The notes: generated by a model from the sequence alone, not told the origin. Shown: positions 53,290 through 64,000, counted from the first letter of the stretch. The stretch is DNA of 64,000 nt from Micrasema longulum (GCA_022494885.1 JAGVSM010001680.1:1-64000); one strand, 5' to 3'. Numbers and translations are program-made.

Positions 53290-53450
53290 TAAATAGGCAA
53301 GATAGTGAATATTACACAGTGAGGAAAATGATAATAATTTTAAATTTATAAATAAATTGTTTATACTAGCCAATTACAAGACATAAGCCCTGTTATAGCG
53401 AGGCATTCATATAAGCTTATTAAAAGGGTTCTCCATCTTTAAAATATTTT
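53290..53450 (+). mobile_element. Family J scrap
   Basis: GGCAAGATAGTGAATATTAC, ACAGTGAGGAAAATG, then CTAGCCAATTACAAGACATA, AGCCCTGTTATAGCGAGGCA. Heavily diverged, with a 35-bp insertion. Confidence 0.5.
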
Positions 53451-53454
53451 TCAA

Positions 53455-55830
53455 TCCTGATAAACTCACTAGAACGATGAATTCAGTATTCGTCTTTTAG
53501 GATTTGGGCATACCAAAAATACTTCCTAAAACTGATCTTTTTTCAAGTCGTAAAATAAATTCGAAATATTCGTAAAACTAAATAAAATCGGTCAAATACC
53601 ATCATATCAAATTCAGAGTTTAGACATGGAAATCTGTAGGTAGGTATATTTTTTAGAATATATATATTTCAAGCCGATTAAAATAAATTAATTTTGTAAA
53701 TGATAAATTATAAAATGATCCAAATAATAATAACATTTTTATTTTATAATTTATATATTTATTTGACAATTGTCGTTTGCACTTTTTACGGATTGTTTAA
53801 CCCATCACGTTATGCAGAAGGTAGTTGTAATGTAGAAAATAATAAAAAGAAAGCAGATAGCTGCTAAACTGCCGATATGTACAGAAAAATAAGTCCATTT
53901 TATCTGCAGAGCCCGTATTCAGCAAGCGAGTTGCACAATTAATGGATAAATTCTGACATGTATTTGTACGGTTTCTGAGTGCGTAAAACAGTACATGAAA
54001 TCTCACTGTAGTATAATTATTCGGAAAATATAAACTGATCTCTTTCAATATATTTGGAATATACATACATAATATATATACTTCCAGAAATCATCTTATA
54101 GAAATGCTTCCCAAGAAAAAATTGGCGGTGGGATTCGAGGGTGTTGTAATCCAGCATCCCTGCTTAGAAATAAATAATAATTGTTATTTTCTTTAAGTTT
54201 TCAGATCACGTCGGGGTCACCATTTATATGATATTGATTTGCAAGTGCGGATCATAATGATTTACATTGATTAGATTTGAAATATTTATTACTAGAAAGT
54301 AACACACTGTTATCACTGTATTTGGCAAAATGAATTCACAGTACAGTTAAAACTGGCCAGCGCCCTGCGTGCAGGAAAGACGAAAGATCGAGAAGAAATA
54401 CAGCGAACGATGTCCTTTTAAGTGTCATATAGAGTGAAGTTAGGTTCGTATCAGGTTCTCTAACTGAAAAGGCGTTCCAGTGTTGGCAACCTGATAATGT
54501 TTATTCAAGTACTTTGCTCCACGCTACAATATTATGAATTGTTTTTGACAACCTTATCACAACACAATAAAGTAATGTTAAATGGTTAACCTGGCGTTGT
54601 TTCGAGATGTTGTTTTAAATAATAAACTCACTGCTTGTTGCACTTGTTAATATTCATACAAATGTATTGTTGGATAAAATCGGCCATAAAAGCCACATTG
54701 ATAAAGTACTAAAATTAAGCAGAGAGATAACATCAATGTTCCTGGATGTTTTTTTATATCCGAAACTCGTTTCAACGTGGTCTAACTTTTTATCTTAATT
54801 ATATTTAAATGCTTCAAAATATTCATATTAATCAAAATTACTCTAGACAAGCTCAGTTGAAGCCGGACGAGCGTGGCTATTAAATATGCCTTTAATTATG
54901 AATTACGTTAAAAAGGTCTTGTGACCTACCTTCTATTATTTGTAAATTAATTATTTTTATTAATCAGATGTTTCCAAGCAAACTTCCACGTTCTCTTTAT
55001 CAGTATTTTACTTTAGTAATTACGAATTAGGAATTTGATTTGCCGATTTCCTATTTCTAATATTTGCGGATCAACTTTTTTCAATGAGTATTGACAGGTT
55101 TTGAATTTAATTGATAGAAAGTTGTATTTAGTTTCAAAAACAACTTGTGCTAATGGGCGCTATTAAAACAATTTAAAGACATCACATAATGTTTCAACAC
55201 ATAACTGATATTATAGACTTTGTATGAGTACATTAAACATTGAATTTTTTTTCTACATTACTTGATATGTTTATATTAAAAGTGGGTTTAACCAGTTAAT
55301 GCGTTCGAGTTTTCCCGTGTTAATCTCACGTCCTTAAGAGGATATACGATGGCTGAAAATCATTGTTTTTCTGACGCTCTCTCGCAAATGCATCCCCGAT
55401 ACTGTGCGAAAAAGAAAACTGCACGTCGGACTAATTATGCTTAGCTAAAATCGACAAAATCGCCGTTTCGTTGTCCCGTTTTTCGCGCCCTAAAACTGAA
55501 CCGATTTCGTTTTTTTTTTTTTTTTAGAATATGACAATAAATTATAAATTTGTATTGCGCACGTCCGAAGACGGGTGGTCCTAGTTCCCATAATAAATAG
55601 TCAAAATCAATAGGGACCTGCCAATGTTAAGTATCTAAAGCGTGTAAAAAAATAACTGCTTAATAACCAGGAGCAAATACGTGAATACGATCTTATGAAG
55701 AAAAATCAGACCGCGTTTCCTCTCAAGTTCGGCTAAAAACAGCTTGAAAATGTTTTTAATAATGAGAAGCAGAGTGGTCAAGGTTCAAATGTCGAGTCAA
55801 CCACACTTGAAATATTATTTTTGTTTACTT
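53455..55830. other. AT-rich gap
   Basis: GC-balanced patches at 54340-54490 and 55310-55500 (the latter with ATGGCTGAAAATCATTGT, 30-odd codons to a stop) carry no recognised repeat or splice signal. Otherwise AT-rich. Confidence 0.4.
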
Positions 55831-55832
55831 AC

Positions 55833-56221
55833 AATGAGGAAGTCGGTGCTTTTTTTTATTTGTTAATAGACTTAAACTAAGCCAAAAAAAAAACAATTTA
55901 CAAATTGTATTATCAGCTCTATGATTTTTTGAAGTTTTGTATTTCTGAAATAACTCCGCGTGTGACGTCAGAAGTTCTTCTCTGTCAGTTCTGCCGATTG
56001 GTTCGTTTAAGGTAAGTAAACCAGATATCCTTCACAACTCTCATATCATTGGTTGGTTCATATGAACCAGTGACGTCGTTCCAAGTAGCGCGTTTTTTTT
56101 AATATTATTTTTTTCGTACATTTTCAAAAAACTTTGCCGTTCAATTTAATGCTCTAATTTTTACCGCGCGCAAGAAAATATTTTTTGTATCCAATTTCCC
56201 GTAGGGCTGAAGTTCTTTATT
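55833..56221. mobile_element. Family K MITE, diverged
   Basis: Left end AATGAGGAAGTCGGTGC, body ATTATCAGCTCTATGATTTT, ATAACTCCGCGTGTGACGTC, CAGTGACGTCGTTCCAAGTA, right part TTTTTACCGCGCGC, CCGTAGGGCTGAAGTTCTTT. The right end is worn. Confidence 0.7.
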
Positions 56222-56284
56222 TATTTCAATATTACAAAGATATCAATAAAAAGGAATAACCAGTAAAGTTTTGAGAGGCTTGTT

Positions 56285-56462
56285 GCCAGGTGGGAAAAAG
56301 AGGATATTGAAGAAAGTTATGAAAAATACACCGCAATACCCAGACCAATTATTTAGAAAAAAATATTTCTTGGTTTTTTTTTACAACTGGCGGGAATCGA
56401 ACCCTCAACGCCAGTTTTACAGTAGACCGTCAAACCAACTAAGCCACGGCGCGGCGCCTGTC
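56285..56462 (-). mobile_element. SINE C copy
   Basis: Read on the minus strand the head is GCGCCGTGGCTTAGTTGGTT (a clear A box, TGGCTTAGTTGG), then TGACGGTCTACTGTAAAACT, and GAGGGTTCGATTCCCGCCAG (B box). The body follows with ATAACTTTCTTC-type sequence. It is the most tRNA-like segment in the window, but the head is flanked by the same non-tRNA body as at 23104-23300, and the acceptor stem does not pair well. Called a SINE, not a tRNA gene. Confidence 0.75.
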
Positions 56463-56469
56463 AATTATT

Positions 56470-57165
56470 CACAATACTGAATACTTATTTATTTTTAAAA
56501 CCCAGCGATTCAGTTTTTGCTCTAATGAAATAAGCAATTTTAGAAAAGGTAATGAAAACATTTTTATCATATATCTGCTCTGTATACTAAATAAATATAA
56601 ATTAATGTTTTCTTTTCTCTTTCCACGTTGGTTCCATTGTAATACGACATAACCTGCCGCTGTTTTTTCAATAGCTTAGAAAAGCGGCGTATAGTCAGAA
56701 AAGTACATTTTGTGCGTAATATCTATTATATTAAGTCATTCGTATTGCTAAAAAATGAATACGACGTCAAAGTTTGAGAAATTTATTTATATTCTTTCAT
56801 TTATTCAGAACTTTAATGAAAACAGACATTTTTATAGACAGGTAATTATTACAACATTTATAACATCATTATATCTAACACTACATAATGCGTATGTGGT
56901 AACGGGCTTCTGTATGCAAATCAATAGAAAACAGGCTATAAAAATGAAGTTTGCTGAAATAACATTATTCTCAGCTCGTTAATTATCATTTTCTGATAAT
57001 TGTGCACTGAAAAAGAAGGTAAAAATTAAATGTTATCATAATATTAGGTATAATCTAGCCACGATTGTTCATCGCATAACACCTGCCTCTTGCTGTAATT
57101 AATGTTAATAACAGCGCCTCCATCATTTCACTATTCAGAATTCCTATTCATACAAATCTTATAAG
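56470..57165. other. AT-rich gap
   Basis: A 75-codon plus ORF (56755-56982) has no motif. Nothing called. Confidence 0.4.
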
Positions 57166-57246
57166 CGTGGTTGTCTTCGCCTCTCGTCCATCGCGTACTC
57201 TAGTTAATTCTGTGGCAAGATATAATTATCAGGCTAACCACCGGAT

Positions 57247-57406
57247 CCGCAGCCATTGTGGGACCAGGCCAGATCTTCTGAAGAATATTCGAATGGGCTG
57301 CGAGATTGTGACGGGAGATTGTCAAATTACTTCCTCAATTGCTTCGTTAGGATCGTGTTTCGGTGGAAATTTTTCTACGGTGATACTTCGCGGATCGTAT
57401 TTCTAA
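57247..57406 (+). CDS. Weak candidate exon, cysteine-containing
   Basis: After GGATCCGCAG, a possible but pyrimidine-poor acceptor, the frame reads HCGTRPDLLKNIRMGCEIVT then GDCQITSSIASLGSCFGGNF. The L..N...GCEIV.GD.QI spacing loosely recalls the first strand of receptor L-domains (as in EGFR/insulin receptors), but the match is partial and untested. An overlapping frame is also open for 76 codons, which weakens the case. GC level is above the flanks across 57160-57400. Confidence 0.2.
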
Positions 57407-57489
57407 GCAGTTATTTATTTTCATATGTGCGCATTGTGAACAGTGCGAAAAACAAAAAAATCCTTAAGACACTAAGAAAGGCTTAATAA

Positions 57490-59630
57490 ACATTCAAAAC
57501 ACTGTAGGTACCTACAATTAAAAAGGAAATACATACTTAACTTGTATTTTCTACAAATTTATATACTTGATACCATCGGGGCCAACTAAAGCGTAAGAGA
57601 AAACGTGGTCTGACTTACAAACTTATTTCCGTATTTTCTCCCTTGATAATAGCACTAGAGCAATTTTTTTACACATTATAGATAATTACCATTGGCGTGC
57701 CTTTGTTGTTGGTAAATTGTTTCTTATGGGAGCCAGGACCATCCAAAAACCCATAAAAGCGCCTGTTTTTTTTTCTGCTATCTTTAGACGTATGGTATAC
57801 AAATATGATAAATAATTTTGAAAAACGATAAAGGTACCGAAACAGGAAATTTCATTTTGATACTCATTCTTCAAAGAAAAACGGTTCAGTTTTGGGATGC
57901 GGAAAACGGAAAAACGAAACGTTTTCTCGAATTCAGTTAGTCATAATCAGTCCGATGTGCAGTTATCCTTTTCACACATTATCGAGGAGGCATTTGCGAT
58001 AGAGTGAAAACAATGCTGATTTATTTAAATTTATCAAAAATTATCTGGAACCGCATATCCTCGATATGGAACATTTGAATTAAAATAAAATACTGTAAAT
58101 ATGCGGTTTTAGGGATCTTTTTATCAAATTAATACTTTTGTAGTGTATATGACAATTTATTTAATTACCTCTCTCTGCACCTAATTGCTTTCTCACTGAA
58201 ATAACCAATGCACAATAGATTGTTTACAATTTACCAAAAGAAGAAAATCTCCCCACGGATTATTTAACCCATTTGATACCACGAGGGACAGAACTAAGGG
58301 TTGAGGGCACCCCATGTCGGGGGTGAGAGTGACACTAATGAGCGGAACAGAAAACAAAGCCCAGAACTAACCCTTGCTGCGAGTGAAAGCCGTGGCCAAT
58401 TGAAGAAGGGTTGGCACCTTTATACCTTTAAAAAAAATTAAGCTTTTGAAAAGATCAGTGCCTACTTGATAGGTTTATCGCAGGGTAAAAATGTTTTCCT
58501 ACCATCAAAAATTTTCTTAAATTTAATAAATAAAGTTGATTGAAACCTTAACAAGCTAGGTTAAGATGAACAAAAAAGGTTACATTTAAAATATTGAAGT
58601 CAAGTCTGTTTCCTCTTCATAATAATGAGCAAAATGGGTGTTCTAATTTTAATATTTTATATTCGTATCGGTCATTCGACGACATTGAAATTTTACTAAA
58701 AATATACTGTAAAAGAATTTTCATTCATAATTTTCCTAAAAAAATAAAATAACGTATGTATTTCTATAAAAAATGGTTTGAACTAAACCGTCTTATCTAC
58801 TATTGAAGGTATAATTTCTTTGACAACTCTTTTGTTTTATTCATTATCTTTGAATCATTAAAACACATTTTTCCAAAATACTTTGTCATTATATGAGTAT
58901 CAATCTACCTAAGTATAGTCTAAATTATCCACAGTTTGAAAAATAATTATAAATTAGTTTTACAAAACTTTTAAGTAGGTAAATGTACTTTTTTTTAGAA
59001 ATATCTTAGAAAATGATTGTTTTTGTCTAATTTTCATTTACTTCATTTTTGTATTGCGCAGCGTTTCAAAATGCCAAAATCCTACGATTTTCTTACTTTT
59101 TATCAGAATACAGTCTTAACAATGTTAACCAACCAAAATTATATGATGTTTTACAAACATTTTTTTTATTCCTAGATTTTTAGGTTTTTGGTGACCCTGT
59201 GAACACAAGGGTGCATCCATTGCCTATAGTGGCTGTTAGCTGAAAAATCTGTATTTTGAAAAGCGTATCGCCTTAAGGGTTAACCATAGTGAGAAGGGGC
59301 TTGTTTTCTCGCTTGATAGATTGAATCCACTTAAAACAGAAATCTATTAAGAACAGAATTGAATTTATAGGCTACGTATTACTTAATCAAGGATATGCAA
59401 AAAATGGGTTACGTGCAAAATAATTAAAGTTCCCAAATTAAAAATCGTTTATAAGTCCAATGGTTTTTAAGTAAAATATTTTTGATTTTTTACTCACTTA
59501 AATATTAAAAAGTTTAATTCGTTATAATTATTTTTTTATATCCAGACAATGAAGAATACAATTTTGTGTGTATTTTTAACCCTTTATTTCATATTTTTGC
59601 AAATTTGTTACAAACTGAAAAAAACTACCT
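57490..59630. other. AT-rich gap with one GC-balanced patch
   Basis: 58255-58430 (CCACGAGGGACAGAACTAAG, CACCCCATGTCGGGGGTGAG, CCCTTGCTGCGAGTG) stands out in composition but no frame stays open. Nothing else recognised. Confidence 0.4.
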
Positions 59631-59634
59631 TGTT

Positions 59635-59815
59635 TTTCCAACCATAAGACGCGCTATTTTGCTCTGAAAATTCAACAAAAAATTGGAGTGCGTCTTATGG
59701 TTCGATGCGTCTTATTGTCCAAAACATTTTTTTTTTCTAAAAACTTATAGATAAATTTTCGGGTGCGTCTTATAGCCCGATGCGTCTTATCAACCGCAAA
59801 ATACGGTAAAACATA
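59635..59815. mobile_element. MITE-like element with repeated GCGTCTTAT motif
   Basis: ATAAGACGCGC at 59644 is inverted relative to four direct copies of GCGTCTTAT: TGCGTCTTATGGTTCGATGC, GTCTTATTGTCC, GTGCGTCTTATAGCCCGATG and CGTCTTATCAACC. The right end reads CCGCAAAATACGGT. A GCGTCTTATAG...AATACGGT arrangement is familiar from terminal regions of some widespread animal DNA transposons (from memory). Left boundary unclear. Confidence 0.6.
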
Positions 59816-60001
59816 ATTTCTTGTTTCATATTGCTACATAATTTTTCTACGCGTGTAATTCTATAGAGCAGTATTTGACTTAATATTTTTTCCCATTTTC
59901 TATTCTACCGCTGGGCATAAAAGGCATCAGAAAAAAATACGGTTCTACTCGATGGCTATTTTCAGAAAAAATCCCGTATAAAGAAATTAAGTGGAGATAT
60001 G

Positions 60002-60056
60002 TCCGCCTAGTTGTTTGGTGGTTAGCGCGTTTTATAACGGGGTTTCGGGGTTTTTA
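60002..60056 (+). mobile_element. SINE B head fragment
   Basis: TCCGCCTAGTTGTTTGGTGG, TTAGCGCG, GGGTTTCGGGG. Only the tRNA-like head is kept. The upstream CTACTCGATGGCTATTTTCA is shared with the 45.2-kb copy. Confidence 0.5.
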
Positions 60057-60059
60057 TTT

Positions 60060-61980
60060 TACGTTTTGAAAAAAACACATTTAATGTTTAAAAAGTTTGT
60101 TCCAGTATAAAAAATATTAATGTATGTTTTAATTAAATCTGAAATAATAATTACTTAATGTCAGAGTAAATATCTCAATATTGCAAGCAATGCATTTCCT
60201 GCCTACACGGCTAAATAGAATAATATTAGCATTACGAAAATGCCTGCACATTAATAGAGAAATGTGTAGTTTACACTGGAGCAGATTATGCCTGTAGTGA
60301 AACACATTAACATTTATTACCATAGGTTTATTAAGATTATTAGGTACCTGATTCTGCAACGCTTATGCACTTCAATAAAGGTGCCGCTTTACAACCGCTC
60401 CCATCTAATCTGCAATTCCTAGCAATCGATTGTAGATCCCGCCTAGGATTAACCACGTGACCGGTATCATTAAGAGTAAGCAAATAAAATAATAGTATTT
60501 CGAATAGAAAATCGAAATCAGATATTAATCTTTTATTAAAAAGGCAAAAAACGACAAATCAGGAGGAAACCTTCAAAAATGGTCATGTCCACTTTTGTTG
60601 AAATTGAGTAAATGTGACTTTTTATTCCTGAAGTTTCTATTATGAAGCAGAACAGTGAGAGGCTTGACCATATTATTTGAAATTTTGAATTAAAAAACAT
60701 TTAATTTTTGTGTAAATAGAAATGATATTGTTATATTTGAAGCAAAGGCGATGCTATTAAATGAATGTACAAAAATATTCTGAAAAAAAAAATAAAACTT
60801 ATTTTCGGACTTGACCATTTTTTAAGATTACCTTCTGAAATTTATCAATAAGCGTGGTTCTTTGGAACAAATATTATAAATTTTCTTATAGATATGAATA
60901 ACTTGTTAGATAACCACTTTTGTGTCTTTTTAAATATAATTTAGATACCTGTAAATTTGAATACCAGTATAAAATATAAGACGTGATACTGTGTTAAAAA
61001 ATAGTACTTTACAGCAAAACACGACGTATTTGAAAATAGTAGCATTTCATTGTGAGCGGTGGGACATTCAATTCCAGAATTTGACCAATTTTGATTCGTA
61101 ACTATGCCATCGGAATTCATTTGATAGTAAAATATTTTTCTGAAATAAGGTAATGAACCATTTTATTACACGGTTTTAAAAAAAAGCCAAACAATCAAAA
61201 GGTTCGGTGTAATTATTATTTTAATGAATGTGATTTAATGGAGGGACGCTATAAAATCCTTTCTTCTACCTTTGTGCATTTGAAGACGAATTTATGGCAA
61301 ACAATTCAAAATTAATGAGAGATTTTTTTGTTAAAAGAGATTTATAATAGCAGCTGTAAAAAACAAAATCGTGACTGATGGGACAGAACTTTCTGCCAAG
61401 TGGGATTTCTAAATAATAAATATGTGTGAAGTAATGTATACTTTCCGTAGACAAAAAAGTCATTTTTTATTATTTTCAAAATAAAATTTCAATCGATTTA
61501 TAAAAAAAGACGTTTAGCTATGTTATCATTGAATTAAGTGCAACGAATGGAAATTCAAAATTTATACGGGAATTTAAAAACAAAAATGTAACACACATAG
61601 GTAGGTTATACTGTTTAATAATCTTATAAATGAAATAATTATAATCATACGATTTAGACCTGTTATAGCAAAATACAACTCCATTCTTGAAAAAATTAAC
61701 GAAAATATAAAATCTGGTATTCTGTGTAGGCTTATTTGATATAACCACACACGATTTAATATAACCATTTACTGATAGCCCAGCTTCTTTTGCACAAGGT
61801 TTTGTGGAATATCAAGTGGATAATGATATTATAATCATGATTAATACCTAACATTGTAACCCTAATACATTGTTATAACTTCCTTTTCCAAAATAAATTG
61901 AAATATTTAAAAATTGTTATTTTATTAAATGCCAAACAGTTCTCAACGTTACTTAAATGTAATGATGTAATGTTATACTC
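60060..61980. other. AT-rich gap
   Basis: Several 60-80 codon minus ORFs here have no motif and overlap each other in different frames. Not called. Confidence 0.4.
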
Positions 61981-61994
61981 ATTGCTAGTTCACA

Positions 61995-62244
61995 CAATTT
62001 CCCGCCCTTTCTGTGACGTACGGGCCGCGAGCGCGTGCGCGTACCAAACATATTGGAATACATTTAGTGAATTATTATGCTTTACCAACGCCGGCCTGTT
62101 ATTACAGCATCTTCGGCACAGCCGATATTCGCTAAATTAACCTGACGGCCTACTACGGCCGCCATTACAGGGACAACCTTACTGTCACTGTAATGGCGGA
62201 AAGCAATCGCCTGGGGTAGATAATTGACGACCCGCGGTCTAAAA
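61995..62244 (+). promoter_or_regulatory. CpG-rich promoter/5' UTR candidate
   Basis: TTTCTGTGACGTACGGGCCG, CGAGCGCGTGCGCGTACC, CGGCCTACTACGGCCGCCAT and GACCCGCGGTC form a CpG-rich zone in AT-rich flanks. A TGACGTAC (CRE-like) word is present. A short uORF, ATGGCGGAAAGCAATCGCCT (MAESNRLG then stop), precedes the 62245 ATG. Position and composition fit a promoter for the following exon. Confidence 0.5.
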
Positions 62245-62292
62245 ATGGCCGCCGAAATGTTTTCTCCCAAACAGCCAACTTACTCTAGGAAG
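62245..62292 (+). CDS. Probable first coding exon, unknown gene
   Basis: An ATG in TCTAAAAATGGCCGCC opens 16 codons, MAAEMFSPKQPTYSRK, ending in phase 0 at AG|GTAATT. There is no hydrophobic core, and the basic, Pro/Ser/Tyr-containing peptide suggests a cytosolic or nuclear product. The MAAE start and upstream CpG island are typical of housekeeping first exons. The second exon is not visible in the remaining 1.7 kb and is probably beyond the window. Downstream, at 62400-62760, an antisense LINE remnant lies in what would be intron 1. A minus-strand ORF across the exon is a shadow. Confidence 0.45.
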
Positions 62293-62399
62293 GTAATTAT
62301 TTTATTTGCTGTATTTCTGGATACAAATTTTAACAACACTTTTGCATTCGAATAAGTATTATTGTCATAATAATTTAAAATTCTTTTTCTTGGTCGTTT

Positions 62400-62760
62400 G
62401 CTCTTGGCAGAGTATGTAGTCGTGGTCACGTTAGCAGGAAGGAAGCACATCGTTCGCATCCGTCTCCAGCGCTTTTGGAGGCCTCCTGAAGAGAAATGCC
62501 AGTCGCCTCCGACACCAAGTCTTTTCGTCTTGTAGTACTTCTTCCGCTATATGAAGTCCCCTTTACTCTTCTTTGTACCGCCAATTTTGCGATGAAATCT
62601 TTTCGCCTCGTAACGTGGCCGAGGTACCTGAAGAAACGGATTCGCACAGTGGAAGAAAAACGCTGTTCAATATGCAATACCCAGCTCTCATATTATAGAA
62701 ACATTAGTCCAATGGACTGTCCATCGTATCCGTAACATTCTACGCAAGTATCACATTTAG
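62400..62760 (-). pseudogene. Non-LTR RT C-terminal remnant
   Basis: The minus frame reads FSSTVRIRFFRYLGHVTRRK, DFIAKLAVQRRVKGTSYSGR, STTRRKDLVSEATGISLQEA, SKSAGDGCER. The R(I/L)RFF.HV.R......L......G.R..GR...R..D.......G.SL..A....DR..WR pattern is the usual end of this protein group. No catalytic core remains. Confidence 0.75.
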
Positions 62761-62764
62761 AACG

Positions 62765-63190
62765 CGTTTTATTCATTTATTCACTAATATAATTTATTGG
62801 TTTACATTTTTTTAGGGCACAATAATGTATTCAAATGATTAACTGAATAATCTTTTCCATAGAAAATCAATAATTTCACCAACACAGATGCGCACTGGAA
62901 GAGCATTCTATGGTACGGGCTCTTGGGCCATGGGCCTTTAACTGCAAATTTGTTATCACCAAATTCATTGCGCTGATTAAAACACTTAGATGTAGCTGAT
63001 GCGTAAGAAATAATTTGTTTAATTGATCTGGATCGTCATTTGTCCTCGTCCCGATTTGCCATTCATCCTCGCACATAATTATCATCTGTTTAACAGTCAA
63101 AAAGTTCATCATAGTGGTCGTTCCTTAATTTTATTTTATTAATAATTTTAATTATTCATTATAACATTTCATAAAATAAATAAATACTCG
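62765..63190. other. Gap, no gene assigned
   Basis: A 78-codon minus ORF (62876-63112; ...KQMIIMCEDEWQIGTRTNDD...) has no recognised motif. Could be intronic. Confidence 0.35.
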
Positions 63191-63194
63191 GGTG

Positions 63195-63385
63195 ACTAGT
63201 AGCGAGAAGGTCCTGGATTGACATGTAATATTTGTTAATAAGATGGTTTTATACTGCAAAATTTCATTGTCTCTGTACTGGACCTGGCGCCTGGAGCATA
63301 AGATTGATCACCTTACCTCACCGTAACAGATGATCGAAATACGCTGCATTTATTTTACAATCCAATGTCTTTAAGCACCGTCAGC
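63195..63385 (+). mobile_element. SINE B copy, diverged
   Basis: AGCGAGAAGGTCCTGG, TTTATACTGCAAAATTTCAT, CTGGCGCCTGGAGCATAAGA, TTGATCACCTTACCTCACCG, GATCGAAATACGCTGCATTT. The 3' end is degraded. Confidence 0.75.
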
Positions 63386-64000
63386 TGGATATAGGGTTTC
63401 GAAAATGATGATAAATTTTAGTTTATTAGTGGAAATTTTATTATGTTATAAGTAAGGCCCGTTTGCACGAAGAGTTCGCTAGGCCTGGACTAGGGAACAG
63501 TGCCTATCGTTTATAATGTCGATATGTATGCAGCTATGCGGTGTGCTAGGCTAAGACGAATGCGTGCGCTAACTTGTCATTGTATTTAGATTTCCATTCG
63601 TTTCCACAATGGGAGGCGGCACTATTCATGTTTAGGAGAATATTGGTGAGAGGAATGCTGAGCGCTCGTGTCGAGCTTTGGGACAAGTACCCAAATATAA
63701 TTTTACGAACAATTGAATAATAATGCCTTTTCTATTTACAGGTGAAGAACCTTTGCACTGCCGTAAGACACATAAGTAGGCTCTTAGGAACAACGATAAT
63801 AAAGAAATATCACGGTTTTTTTACAGTTATAAATTAATAAGGGTTTATAGAATACTGTCGAGTAAAAAAAAATGTGCTTATTAGTCTAGCATAAAAAATA
63901 TTTTTCAATGTATAATTTTTCATTTCCGCAAAAACGCTTCATTGCATTAGCCACGCCCCTAATACGTCACGAATCGGTTAAATATTTGCCGTTGTTTGTA
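63386..64000. other. Unassigned end of window
   Basis: 63455-63700 is GC-balanced (AAGGCCCGTTTGCACGAAGA, GAATGCTGAGCGCTCGTGTC) with no recognised motif. The last 60 bp contain TAGCCACGCCCCTAATACGT, a GC-box-like word, but no gene can be called. Confidence 0.35.

Noticed and set aside
56395..56460. tRNA gene on the minus strand (TGGCTTAGTTGG and GGTTCGATTCC)
   Set aside because: The A and B boxes are excellent, but the acceptor stem does not pair and a related copy with the same 3' body is at 23.1 kb; SINE C.
62082..62270. 62-codon minus ORF over the 62-kb CpG island
   Set aside because: Shadow of the GC-rich zone and the plus-strand first exon; no motif or splice signal.
1..64000. CRISPR arrays, bacterial operons, terminators and ribosome binding sites
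   Set aside because: The sequence is eukaryotic: SINEs, LINEs, MITEs and splice signals, with no regularly spaced short repeats or co-directional dense ORFs.

Overview
The window looks like repeat-dense, AT-rich nuclear DNA from an arthropod, most likely an insect. The signs are tRNA-derived SINEs, 5'-truncated jockey-type and related non-LTR retrotransposons, decayed IS630/mariner-type transposases, inverted-repeat MITEs, and short GC-balanced ORFs that end at consensus splice donors. The order of insect cannot be settled from sequence alone; the repeat style would suit Lepidoptera, Trichoptera or a large-genome polyneopteran. No complete protein gene, rRNA, genuine tRNA or CRISPR array was seen. 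Most of the longer ORFs belong to broken transposable elements.

Candidate host-gene parts are few. On the minus strand, a first coding exon (11321-11398) and a second exon (7225-7317) join in the same phase, with a GC-rich island (11570-11830) where the promoter should be. Inside the intron between them, on the plus strand, lies a separate GC-rich island and a first-exon-like ORF with a signal-peptide-like segment and a GTATGT donor (8033-8140). A third first-exon candidate sits at 62245-62292 downstream of a CpG-rich stretch. Weaker exon candidates are at 5124-5279, 30106-30216, 47676-47747 and 57247-57406.

The rest is a layered repeat landscape. 0-10 kb: jockey remnants, family J, SINE A and B copies, and a duplicated block of small hairpins (6393-6840). 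12-16 kb: an RTE-like element split by a jockey-like remnant, then an RT remnant carrying a 218-bp foldback MITE with a TAA duplication. 17-25 kb: SINE B split by a truncated LINE, a three-hairpin GC island, family K and J MITEs, a LINE with a 12-bp target duplication, and a transposase remnant. 33-40 kb: several RT remnants and a 227-bp MITE with a CAG duplication. 41-56 kb: a cluster of family J and K elements, SINE B copies in both orientations and more RT remnants. 56-64 kb: SINE C, a GCGTCTTAT motif array and the 62-kb first-exon candidate.

The history can be read by nesting. The target duplications are TAA at 15.5 kb, CWG at 39.2 kb, a 12-mer at 24.4/24.85 kb, GATTGTG at 35.8/36.0 kb and ATCTT at 17.9/18.66 kb. 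The hard-to-explain pieces are the hairpin modules at 6.4-6.8 kb, the GC hairpin island at 19.1 kb and the opposite-strand exon nested in the minus-strand intron.
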